DNA of 64,000 nucleotides from Otis tarda (lineage: Eukaryota > Chordata > Aves > Otidiformes > Otididae): assembly GCA_026413225.1 (NCBI GenBank), contig CM048552.1, forward strand, positions 61,829,001 to 61,893,000. Reading direction: 5' to 3'. Made by a program: the position numbers and the translations under genes. Below, piece after piece: positions 13,113 to 26,400 of this stretch. Position 1 is the stretch's first letter. Every line of letters begins with the position of its first letter. The notes beneath the pieces were generated by a model. The model was not told the DNA's origin. It worked only from the letters and a program-made list of their open reading frames with translations, and ran no database searches.

Positions 13113-14437
13113 TTTATTTGGAAGAACTTATAAAGAAAATGTGGACTCTTTAAATTGTGAAACAGATGGATTTAATACAGTTTAAAATACACATTCAAGG
13201 AAATATCAACAGATGGCTAGTCTTAAGACATCACTCTCCAAAATATAGTTTCACCTCATTGACAATCAGCAACTAAAAATCATCAGTATTTCTGCGTAAA
13301 CTGTGATAGACCATGGCAAATGTAATTTTCAGAGAACCTGATTGATAGCCAAGTGGTTAATGCACTAAATGGAGGTAGTGAATTAGTTCACGGAAGACCA
13401 TTTTGCCTCCAGATACTTGTTAACATCTGACTTCTCAGTTAGTTCCTTTCCTAGTCTTTCATTACAGAAGTAAGTTTATAGCAGCAAATATGCCATATCT
13501 TCACTGCAGAAGCTTTCCTGGATTTTGTTTCTTCAGTTTTACATATATATAACACTCATATACATATAACTGAACACCTGAGAACTACTGGTGCCTCTTC
13601 TTGTTTTCCATTCACTCCCAATGACTTTTTGGAGGCCCACTTCATTCCATCATTGTAGGTTAAAACACATGCTGGAAAACTTCTGCTTTCTATTAATCAA
13701 ATTGCAGTAAGACTTCTCTTTAGTAGACTGTGCATAAATGTAAATTTACTTTATATTTCCACTTCAGTTTGAAGCTTTTTATGGCCAGCAGTGCATAAAG
13801 GGGAAAAAGGGGCATTGCAGTGATAATTAGAAAAAATTTTTCAAGCAATAGATAGTTTAGATTTCTCCTTGGATTTGTATTCGTATGCAGCATCCACTAT
13901 CAGAAACATGTGGCATAGTGTTCCCACCTACTAACTGCAAATTTCTAGTCTTGAAACAAAGATGCCCACTTCTACTCACACCTTCCTCCACAGTCCTTGC
14001 AACTTTAAATAGAGTAGGAATTCAGCCTTAGTGTTTTCCATTGTCTTTAGACTTTCCTATTTGCAAATATACTTTCTCAAGTTTAAAAGTAATGTTTTTA
14101 AACTAATCAGACTATAACAATAGGTATCTCCAAAAGGGAAGAGCTGAGGAGATCAAAAGTCTTTGAATGGCTTTCAAGTGCTTCTACAGGTTGCTTGTAT
14201 TACAGTATTTTCAATATATCAAACAGTATAAAAATTACAAAACATTGCAAAAAAAGGTAGCAGGAACTTTGCTCTGAGTTTTTAAAATGTCTTAGTGGTT
14301 GTTGTTATAGATGTTGCAGAGTTAATGGAATGGGTTCTTTATACAACTTTGAAAATCCCTGTCCCTCTGCAACACCTTTTATAAGTATAAAAGAAACCTA
14401 GAGTATTCATATATATACAATCTGATTTTCTCCACTA
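13113..14437 (-). other. DRAM1: Probable DRAM1 3' untranslated region
   Basis: The DRAM1 stop codon is at 14438-14440. The first good minus-strand AATAAA beyond it reads at 13118-13113, giving a 3' UTR of about 1.3 kb. A further AATAAA at 12593-12588 would lengthen it to about 1.85 kb. The extent is inferred only from these signals. Confidence 0.4.
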
Positions 14438-14482
14438 TCAGGAGTCTTCGTGTATTTCTGTTGATATCCTTAAAGAAACTCT
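14438..14482 (-). CDS. DRAM1: DRAM1 coding exon 7 with stop
   Basis: The final 45 coding bases encode the 14-residue C-terminal tail '[14 protein letters not shown]' followed by TGA. The acceptor is CTTTTAG. The conserved 'LRISTEI' motif fixes the reading frame. Confidence 0.94.
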   Translation of the reverse strand, partial: RVSLRISTEIHEDS

Positions 14483-17400
14483 CTAAAAGAAAAATAAAAA
14501 TAAGATCAGCTTAAGATAAATGAATTTTACAGTTCTGTGATATAAAGTACAAGGAGATAACAAAAATATATATATTTAAATGAACACATACTGTGAGAAA
14601 TAATTTTTTAAAAAAGTCTTATTTTTCTTAGAGTTTGGCAGGGTTTTCTTCTGAATTAAGTTCAGCTTTCTGTGCGCACTGGTTAGGACAAAAAGAGGAA
14701 GGAATAAAAAAAATCTTTGTCATTGTCAAACACTAACATTGGATTGCATGCTATTTTATAGCCTGTAAATTAAAATTTTGCATTTCTATTTTGTTTAATT
14801 GCATAGTTTCTCTTATTTTCTCACTATTTTTCCTCCCTCTCCACCTCCACAAATTCTGGATATGGTTTCCAGCAATTTATCACAGCACCAATTGGCTCAC
14901 ATATGTGATCTCGATTATTAGTTCTACTGTTATGCAAGTGCCTGGATCTAGTTTTTGACTTTCTGGGACCTGTGTCACATATACGAAATGGTATATATGG
15001 TATTCATATGGTATATATGAAAGACCTACATATGGTCTTTTTATATCTACAATTATTACAACTGAGTTTTAGTTCATCTTTGTGATTATGGTACAAAGCA
15101 GCAGTTCTCACTCCTTTCTACTTTAAGCTCTCTACTCCAGTCTTGCAAAGACCCAACTGCTTTTTGGGGAAAATAAATATCCAAAGGTCTGAGAAGGATC
15201 AGGAGGCCATGATCCTCCTAACATCCACAGCAATATCCAGATTTTGTCCTCAAATTTCCATAAGGCACTTGCCATAAGCAATAGTTTTAACTTTTTCTTT
15301 TTTTAACAAGTTCTTTTGCTAAAGTTAAGCCTCACATTGGTATTTTCAGCATACTGTATGTCTGTACCAAACAAAAACCCCATGAAACACTGCAACTAGA
15401 ACACGCTGAGTAAAAAACAAGAGTTGGCAAGGCAAAGCTTGGGAAAGTAAGTTGAGGCATGCCTTTCACAAATCATATAGAAGTGTTTTCTTTTTAACTA
15501 ATCTAATATTCTCTCTTCCTTAAAGTCAGGCTTGATGCATCACCAGATCCAGGTACCAAAACCAGAAGATTTTGATGTCAACACTTTTCAGAAAGTATTC
15601 GATATTCTTCCCATTGTGAGGGAACATATATCAAAATGTGGAAATATTTTTTAAAAAAGGAAACATCAATGGTTGAAATGCATTGGATTATTATATAAAA
15701 TCCCTCAAGCAGAAAGAAATGCTGTTTTAGTTGCATCATTTATTTTGGTATTATGTCACCTTTAGAGGGCCTCTTTCTACAAAAAGTTTGGTAAATAAGT
15801 AAAAGATATTAATTTACTGAATAATTTTCAAGATCAGACACCTGACTGATAACATTTGTTTCTATATAGCTTTGGTATATCTAGCAGAGACAAAGAACAG
15901 TAATTTTCTATTGAATCTAGTGTATACAATTCACAGCACTTCTTAGTCAGTGCTAAAATATCTAGATACCAACCTGAAAATCTCTAATGAATGTTAAAAA
16001 GAAGAAGATAAAACCAAAGGCCACGGTCCATTCACAGATCGCACTCACTAAATGATAAGTATAATCCTGATGGAATGAGACATAAAATAATTTTTCAGAT
16101 AAAACAGCTAAACAAAATAAAACTGCGGTATGCTATAAAAATAGACATTTCCTTCTTCAAATTCCACAAATATTCTAAGACTTATGACTCATCATCCCAA
16201 TACCGTGTTGTATAAAAGTCAATTCAGAGTTAGTTGCATATGTTCCATTAAGCAATATTGTGCACTAACATAAAAATTAGTACAAGAAGAAAACTACAAT
16301 TAGCACAAGATCAAAACATAGCTTGAATATAATTTGTACCTGAAAAATTTCATTCTTAAGTGAAGGATATCAAAGTGCCATACTCAAAACTTTTACTTAG
16401 AGCCACTGAGTTCAGTAGTACTAACCCTTACAGCAAATTCTCACGACATGTTAAAATGGAGGGCTACCCTTGTATGACAATTTCTGACAAGATCTTTGTT
16501 TTTAGGTAGGCCATCATAGCAAACCTATGCAACATGACACAAACAGAATGTGAAGTGTTTCTTAACATGGCATCAACAAATACGCCGTTTGTTTCAGTAA
16601 AAACATTTTCTCAGCCTTGCATCTCAAGTAAAAAAAAAAAACAAACACCTCAAGAGGTAGATATTACTAAGATAATCTAACTTGTGAAGATTTATCGCAC
16701 AGCTGCCTTGTCAGTGTTTGGCTGAAGTACATTTACCAGGTTTGCTTTTATTAAGCTCTTCAAGCGAGAAACACTCTCTGCATTATTTAACCTGTTTCTT
16801 GAATACCTCCATGTAAAAAAGTTTGTCCAAAAAGAAAACTTACCTTTTATAGTTCCATTCTGAGAACACTGAAATCAAATCAAACACCTGATATTGACTT
16901 TAATATGCTTCAGATCAGATCCCAAATGTTTATCACAACAGTAAAGATTATTTAATAAAGAATCAAATTGTTCCACTTTTTTTTTTTCATGTGTGAAGTT
17001 CATTTTCAAGAAATGTGACTATAAAAGGAAGTAGAACAACTCACTTCCAGACTATTGGGTTTTTTCAACTTATTCTATCGGTAAGTTTCAAGTACTTGTT
17101 TAAAATGAAAGCCTAATCCTCTGAAGATTTACCCATCTGTGACAAGTTTTCTTAACAAAGCCACAGACAGTTATCTAACAAAGAAATAACTGGAAACCAG
17201 CATTGCACAAATTGGTGAGATTTCACAAATCTGTTCATGATAAGGTACTACTTAAAGTCTCTGAAGTGTTTGTAATGCTATACACTTTTAGATAAACACA
17301 ATAGCATACGCCAAATAAAATGATACAAGACAAACTGGCCACCTAATGAGATTTTACCTTTTCACCTGGAGTCCAATCAATTTTTGTTATGGAAATTCGT

Positions 17401-20400
17401 GAAGCAAACACAATCACTGGGAAAAACAAAGTGTAAAGGAAACTATAAAAGTTTACTGAGTAATTGTGAAAACGTTTGCTTACAAAAAAAGATCCCATCT
17501 CCCCCTTCCATAACACAGGAGATACTGAACAACCAGAATATCAAATCAAAGTATTAGGCAGATAAGTAAATGAAACACATTATTGAAAGGCAACTGATAG
17601 CAGCGATCAAAACAAATTTCTGCGCAAAGATTTCTCCAAGTTCTTCCAAAGTACAGAGGGTAAGGGGAAACGCTCCAAAACTTAGATCACATCCACAACT
17701 GAGAACTGTGGGAGCAGAGTCCTGCATTGTTGGAAGGGGAACCATTTTGCTTTCCTTTGGTTCACAACAGGTGCCTTGATACATTTGTACAAATTCCTCT
17801 CAGGACTGGGGCCCTCTTTAAAAGCCCTTTCACAGCTGCTGAAACCAAAAGCAGGCTGTAGCTGGCTGGCTGATGTGAATGATCTGCTGTGACCACTTTT
17901 CAACACTGGCAGATCACCTAAAGCCCGGTAAAATCAATGGGATGACTCTGATTTCATCAGGCTGTGGGAAAAGCCAGTAAGTGGGTTAACTGTGTCCCTA
18001 GAGGAAGCATCTAATGAAGACAAGCACCAATCAAAATGATCCAAAGAATCTGCTTAGGCTTGAAGGAAATCTTGTGTAAACCAACTGTATTTTGTATGTC
18101 CATGTGTTAGGTTCATAGAAGCAGTGCCCTCCCTTTTGCACATCTTTTTCCTTACCTTCCTTCAAATGAAGGAGGCTGGAAAGTTGGTCTAGCTGAATTG
18201 CTGAGGTCCCTTCCTACTTGAATTACCATATGATCCAATGAAGAACATTGGAGCATTAGATGTAAACATACCACTGAAAGAAGAGAAACAGCTTTTTAGC
18301 TGATACTCATCTTTATGCTATTAATGCATCTTATGCTATTAATGGTGTCTCGACATGCTGTATGCATTATTATAGCAGAAATATTAGGGAGCCCTAAACA
18401 AAGCAAACCTCATTTTCGTCCTTATCAGCAATGGTTTAATTTAAAAGGAAAATCATGAATGCATAAAGGGAAAACCGTGGGATACACTATAAAGGATACT
18501 GGGAATGAAAGCAACGCATGATATTACAGATATGGCCATCCTTACGTGACACACAAAGTAAGTGTTCCATTGTGGACAGGCCTTGTAAGAGATTATAGAC
18601 TGAAGTGTAATGTATACAACACCCGAGCCAAATGCCACCAAAGCTCCTATGTCATGGACACTGGGAACAGACAGCTCCTGAAAAGAGAATCAGCACAATG
18701 GTTAGCTGCTACTATTTGTAAAGTGGTAGGTATCAATGAGCCCTGAGAAGATGGTAGCCACATTATGCTGGGCATGTACAAGCGGTGGGCAACAGTCCCT
18801 TCTCCCAACAGTCTACACACAGAAGATGAAAGAAGAAGGAGAAAGAGTAGCTCAGAGAGGCAAACCAGGTCCAAAGCCACCAGGTCAAAGTCCTTTCCTA
18901 TGTCCACAGAAAAGCATCAATCAATATTAGTGCTGTTCAACAGCTGGTCTATTACCAATTACTGTTTCCACAAAAGGAACTTCCTTGCATTTTTCTTAAG
19001 AGGTTCCTAAAACTCCTTTTTCCCTTTACCCTGCCAAAGATTTTAATCCTTTTGCACTGAAAGACTAATCTGCATTTGTGCGGCCATACTCTTAACTAAT
19101 GGTAAAGTTTCATGGGAGTTGGTCTAAATAGTGACCGCCACAGCTCTGTCCCCCACCCTCCAGTGGCCAGCCAAAAGGCTCCAGGAAATAAGTCAGTAAA
19201 AAATAACTTATATATTAAAAAAAAAGTGTTACCTAAAATAAGCTCTTGATATGAAGGTCTTGCACCATCTTGAATTATTCCACCCTCTTACTCTTCCCAC
19301 ATAATCAGCCACTTTTATTCAAGTTCCACAACAGGTGAAAGTGTGTATACAATCACAGTGTCACTATATGTGGCCTATATTTTTGTAATACCCTGCCTAT
19401 GGAAGATTCTCTCCTTTAAAACACAAACAAGTGGAATATCCAGTAACAAAACTGATGGAGATTCCAGAAAAATTACTGTATGCTAAATGTTTCAAAACAT
19501 TACGAATACAAAGTTATGTTACCTTGGAATCCAATGTCAGACAGATAAGTTAGGTTTAAGCGCCTTTCTGTCACCAGAGCATAGTAAAACATGTGCTATG
19601 ATCTGACCCACCACAGTTCTATTTCAGTGACTCAAGAAAACACATCTATATCCTTTCATTATGTATTTTAACATCTTTCCTGCCTGGACGCTACTGTTTT
19701 CTTTGTTTTGTAATGGTGATTATGTTCCCATGCTTTTTAATTTTTGTTCCCTATGCTTTTCTTTCTACTCATTCCCTTCTATCTCTCTGTGATGTATTAA
19801 GTTCTGTCAGATTTTAAGGCATGCTCCTCACACAAGTATTTGTGTGGCATAAGTGGCATCTCATCTACACTTGCATTTTCTTCTCCTCTGTCCCACTTTT
19901 TGCCTCCCCTATGGGAATGATAGGATTTGGTATGGAAAGCATTAAGCAAGTGTAACTGTTGGCTTTTGTATTTAGCCGCATACACAATATATAGAGATTT
20001 TCTAACTTGGCTGTCATGACTGCTCCTATCCTAAAAAGCCCATTGCACTCAATCCCTACAGAACCTTGGAAATGTTGCTACATCTGCTATGGTAAGCCTC
20101 CTAAGCTTTCTAGCCAAAGACAGGGAGATCTCTCTTTAATCATGTAACAGGCAAACACGTAACAGGCAAAACCAGACCCGCTAAGACCTAGGGTTTCACT
20201 TTGCCTTATTCCTTACAAGCTACAGGTTTTTTCCTTCCATATCCAATTATCTCCTTAAACCTAACCCTCCACTGTCTTTCATTTCTATATTTCAAGCATT
20301 GTGTTATTTAAAATAGAGAACAAACACTTTCTTTTCTGGCCATTACTTATTTTCTCAGAAACTCTTCTGCTTTTGGAGGACACACTCCTACTGTTTTCTA

Positions 20401-23400
20401 GCACCCTTTTTCTCACTTCTGTTAACTGTCCAGAGATGAGCATCATTAAATCCCCATGCTACCTACTATATCTTACCTTGAAGTAAAAAAGAATTTCTTA
20501 CAACTAATCATACTACCTAAAAAGACTCAACACAAGTGGAATTAGATTTGAGTAAATAAAAGCAAACCTTAAATACTTCCAGTATAATTTCACACTGAAG
20601 CCTTTTTAACAAACTAGATATTTTATTTTGGGGAAAGAGAAAATTAACTGATACCCAATAGCGTCAATCAGCTGTACTACAGTACTCAGGTATGGTGTTA
20701 GCTCACCTGCTGGGGAAAAACAAGTGTTAGGAAACAAACAGGTAGTGCACATGGACATGCATGACTCACTGATTAGAGGGACTACGCTGAATGTTAAAAG
20801 AGTAACTTCTAATTCCAGTTTTGCTTTGGTCTCCTGACCTGAAACAATCACCTGATCTTCAGCAAATCTCACAGCCTCTTCATGTCTCAGTTACTCTACT
20901 GATAAATGGGGATAAGAGTGTACTGTTCACTAGTTGTACACTGTACATTTAAAAGACTGAAGACTTGGAAGGCACCATTTCCATCTTCCTGACTTATCAA
21001 GCATGCTCAAAAATCTGCTAGATCAGATTCTTAGCTAGATTAGATCCTTACTGTGTTCTTAACCCCTCCTACAAACTGCACCTAACACGCAAAGTAATGT
21101 CAAAGCAGAGGAAAGAGAAATTAGGTGAGGAAGGAGTTTATGAACCGATAATGAGAGACAATAGAGATTAGATAAAAAACAATGTTATACTGTCAAGGGT
21201 CCCCTTTGGAAACTGAAGGATTAAAGTTTCTGCTTCCCTCTCAAATTATTTTGCATTCCTGATTTGTCTTTTCCTTATTGAAGCTGAGTTAGTTTTCTAT
21301 TTCAGTCAAGCAACATTGTTTCCCATCTTTTTTTATGCCACATATAAATCTAATCAATAAGAGTACAGACATTTAAAAGTAGAATAGAATGCTTAGAATA
21401 GACTGCAGTGCCTGTAGTGTTTGCAATCCACACACTACCTGCGGGAAGAAATAAAAAGAGCAAAATACCAGCCTAAGGCAGAGTCTTTTGTCTGAAAATA
21501 CCATGTCAATTACATGCAAAATTGTATTGTCTGCTGAAGCCCTTTTCAATTTCTCTGTATGTTGTAAGGTCACTATATGAGCACAATAGTATTTACCAAA
21601 ACGTTCCTCAAGGTAGACCATCCTTTAAAAGAAATAATTCAGTTGTTTTGAGGCAGTATCTCAATCTACCTGCCAGTTAAACTTGATTTGATTCTCAGCT
21701 AAAGTTTTCAGTGCAATTGTCCTAATACTTCCTTGTGTCAGAATCTACCCTATTACATGCTTCCTCACTAGAAAAAGTGAAAAGAATAATCTGTTTCAAT
21801 ACTTTTTCTCTCTATGGAATTTTTTTTCAGACACTAAGGGCTGGACTTCTTCAATTTATAATTACATGTCTTATCCTTTCTGGCAAAGTATATGGTAATC
21901 CTATATGTTTCTATCTAAAGACTTAACATGTTGTTACGTCATCTCCTACAGACTCAAAACAACAGGCAAATATTGTGCTCAATGTTCTTACCTGTCAGAT
22001 AAGTCTAGTTTATTCTGCAAAAAAAATGCAGCTAGTGTGCGTGCCACCAAAGCCTTTTTACAGTAAAATTCTCACAGTAAAAATTTTACAGCAAATGCAT
22101 CTATATTAAGTTGTTTTCCAGTACAGATGTTACAAGACAAGCACACACGAAACCCCTTACTGACATAACTGTACAAGCAAAAAAATCCAGCTTACAAGAA
22201 GAAAGCAAATCTCTCTTTTTAAAGCTACTGAAAAAAGGCAGGAGCAAGAAACACATTCTTTCTCCATTTGTCAAGTATTCACGATGCAATAATGTTAACC
22301 ACTTTGATTATTTGATTTTTTAACTGGTAAAACAACTCTAGTTTAATTTATTATATGAAATTTACAGTCATACCTGAAAACTTGCAACTATGCCCATTCC
22401 AGTACAGCCCATCAATCCAATACATAACGAAAACCTGTTGCATGAAGACCTAACAAAGTGCGATGACTGATTTTGCTTCTCTATTAATAAATATCTGATG
22501 TACATTGTAATTACACCTGAAAAACAAAAAAATACATATTTGTTCAATGATTATGTATTGCTTACATTTTAAGGCCTTGCCCTGTAACATATTTGCATAC
22601 AGAATAAAATTATAAGCATACTACAAGAAATAATACTGCCTTTAACTCTGCTGGGATGAGGAAGAAAGGTAGCGAATTTCAGATTTATTACTTTCAGATA
22701 GAACTACCTTAACATTATCTTAGTCTTAACATCACACATTAATCCTATCTAGAAATAACAGCACATCACTTCAAGAAAAACACTAATTTAAATCCCATTC
22801 TCCTGTGCGTGTGAGGCACAGAGGCACTGGCATTCCACATTAGGAACAGCTGTTACAGGGAGATGAACCATAAGATAGAAGTGCGAGAATTTATTCTGCT
22901 CTGATACGCAGTCTTGTACCAGAACTGTATCTCCTTTTAATGGATGCCCTGAAGAAGTAATAAATTTCTGTAGAGTGTAAATAGAAAAAAATATAACTAG
23001 CTATGTAACAGAAAATATTTTCAAAGCTTTTGGGCTAATTCTAGCTGCTCATTAGCACAAGAGTCCCCAAACGACTACACACAGATTTTTTTGCAGCCCA
23101 TGTGACCCCAAAATGCAGTTCACTTCGGACAAACACCTCTATTGAATTAGAAGACTGCGGTTCATCAGGATATAATGAGCTGTAGACTGGATTCCACAGT
23201 TCAATAAAACAGAACATAGTTTCAGTCTATGTACAGTTGAAAAAATTAATCAGTTAACTTTGTCCAGGCACTATGAGGTTACATGAAACACACCAAGATA
23301 GAGTGACTGAATGAGGCTCTCAGAAAATATAAAATACATGATTTTTACATTGCGTGAAGGCCATCACTGACTACATGTACACAGAGGTACACAGTTCTTG

Positions 23401-26400
23401 ACCCTCCATCCCCTAGAAGTGAATAGAAAATGCCAGACTTCCTGATTCAAGGCTAGGAGATATTGCATAAGCAGGCATCTTGCAGAGGAAATCGGGTGTT
23501 GCTTCAACATCGTTCTTCCCTTTGCTGCAGCACCCTAGAACCTAACGTCTCCCTACATCAAAGATACAGTTTTTGCAAAGTAATTATGCCACCTTTCTTC
23601 CAGTTCTTATTTCCAGCTGCATTGACTATTTTGCACTGATGAGATGCTCTTAAGAGACAGAAATGCCTCTAAGCCTGAACTTACTCACCCTAGGAATCTT
23701 CCCTCTAGATATTACTTCCATCAGATATTACCATTTGACTGTGGAATACTTTCTCTGCAGACTATTGTATGGACTGCAGTGCAAGCAGACAGCTTTTGTT
23801 AGTTTTCATTTCTTTGCTGTGTTCAAACCAAGTACCTCATACATACCTAAAAGTGCTGAAATATTAATCATAAACCCAAAGATACCACTCTCTGGAGGTT
23901 TAGTTCCAGTGTCACTAAAGCAGGAAGAGAGAGAATAAATTAAAAGTTAATTGAGAACCGTGAAACATAAATGAGATGTACACATGAAACCCCAAGAGAA
24001 ATGTAACTTGTGTGAACTGCTGCTATGTGCATAAGACATTTAAATATATAAATTGGAATGTTGCCTGCTGCACACTTAAGCTCCATTTGTAGTGTTGAAT
24101 CTTTCTTTTTAGAAATAAATTGTATTTTTTGAGCATACTATTTGAACTGTATTTCTTCCTTTTTTTGTATGCAATATGCAGAGATGTGACAGAGCAATAC
24201 TTTGCTCATGAATAACATAAATGTTTACATAAATGACATTTTAGAAATGACATTTATTTTGCCTGATAAATGAACACCATGATAAATAAAACATATCTAA
24301 TGGCATTCAGTATCCTAATACGTGAGAGAATTGGGCTTAATTTCCTGATTTATTTGAAAGGACTTTATCCCAAGAGAGCAATTGCGTGCCAACGCCAGGG
24401 AATGTTCCTAGGCGCTGTTTAATTTACTAATGTAGATACAGCTTAAGAGTACTCTAGGTCCCAGTTGTTGTAAGTTTCTCCTGCTGAAGCAATTCACCCT
24501 TGTAGGAAGAGACAGACGGGACGTGAGTGTGAGAATATCTACAGAATTTATACACATACATACATGCATACATATATATGAAAAACATCATATAGGCAAA
24601 ATATATGTTACCTAGAAAACTGAATACCTCCATCATAGAATCCTTTTCCCTCTTTTCCCTACGTATGTGCAAACACCCACCCCAGAGAATGCCTTTTCCT
24701 TGCAGGAAGGACATACTCCTGGGAGTATATGGGTTCAATTTCCCTCAAGCAGGACTCTTTTACACAACGCTGAAATAAGAATACTGGGATGCCACCACCT
24801 CTTTATGCTATTGTTTTCTTGTCCAACGTACAGCCGGTTGGTATGTATTTGATCAGGCTCTTTTGGTCAAGCCAGTGGAAAACATGTAGCTCATAATCTT
24901 TACATAATTTGGGTGTGCACCAAGTACCAAGAGGCACAATTGTGTGTGTAAACAGAGGCACTCAAGGAACTCTACTGTCAGAAATGTAAACATGTAAGGA
25001 TTTTAGCTAATGTCAAAGTTCTGTGAAAACTGAGGAAAGACTCTGAGAACTAAACTTTCTCTTAGGTGTATGATGGGACAAGTAGGTACTAGCTAGAGAT
25101 TTTTCTTTTATGTGATTCAAGAAGATGAATACTTTTCATTCCAACACTGAGGTTGGATTAGTTTTCAGTGCTAAACTTCTGAACCTAGCACTGAGTGCAG
25201 CCAAACTTACAGGTGCTCAGCATGAATGCCTTTGCTCTTAACACCCAAAAGAGAAAGCACTCTCCACATAAGCAATCGTTCTTAAAGATTTTGACAATTT
25301 TGCTAAGTTCAAGCCAGAAGAGTATGCCTATATAAAAAGATTTCAGTTTTTAGAAATTAGTATTTGCTCTCAAGCCCCTTCTATGTTACAGAAGCATTTG
25401 TGTAATCAGTTGCAAAGGTGATTTATCAAGAACGGGAGGAAGCTCAGGGTGAAGGGAGAATCCTTTTCTATTAAAAGTTTATGCAAAAAAGAGAGAAAAA
25501 TCTTGTATTTCTTTTGACTCGATTTGTTCCAAATTCTCAGACAACAAAAGCTTGGACCAGGCTTTTAGACAAGATTTTACAATTTCTCATGCATTAAGAA
25601 CCCCTATTCATCTGTATTTTCTTGTTGCAATGCTTTCCAAAAACTTGCTCCAGCTTGTACTCTGTGTTAGTCTTGTTTCTCTTTGATAGTGGAATTGATA
25701 AAAACAGTACAGTAACTCTCATTTTTTTTTTTGTTTAACACTTCCGAAAATTATCTTAATCCATGCTTTATTTAGCCCATTTTTTTAATCTTGAACTTCA
25801 CATCTTTTCCTCGTGTTTCTGGAATGTTTTCATTAATACAACAAAGGACTCTATTTAAAAAGTGGGCCACTTGTGACAATCTTGAAGGACTTCTGCAAAT
25901 CAGAAACTGCTCTATGCTAAGTACAGCACTGTGATCACTTCAAAGCTTTTGAAGGTCTTTAGGTGAGAAGAAAATGGAATCGGCACATGCAAAGAAAGCC
26001 ATTTGAAGTTCTTGGAACACTTCATATCACAAGAGCAATCCAAATAACCTGAATTTCCACTGAACTCCATTCATTTTTTAATTAACGCTTTTCTCAAGCT
26101 AAAGCTTTACAGATTAATTTTGCTACTGTTGATTTTTAAACTCAATAATCTTAGATGTATGCTTTCAAGAAGTTTCATACCAAGAATACTGTATCATATC
26201 TCCAGTGTATTTACAAAGTACTGCACTGGACTTTTAAGAACACAATCTTTTTAATGCCATATTTTCCACTAAAGAATTCCTGAAGCTAAATGAAGACTTA
26301 AGTACATTTTTGTTTTACTTCTGGTCTCTGGAAAAAAAAAAGAAAAAAAAACTATTTGTGACAGTTACTTTCTTTTCATGAAAAAGAAAAAAGCAAATGG

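Noticed and set aside
18301..18345. Two near-copies of a roughly 17-base unit containing ATGCTATTAATG
   Set aside because: A small duplication within DRAM1 intron 4 with no array or functional context.
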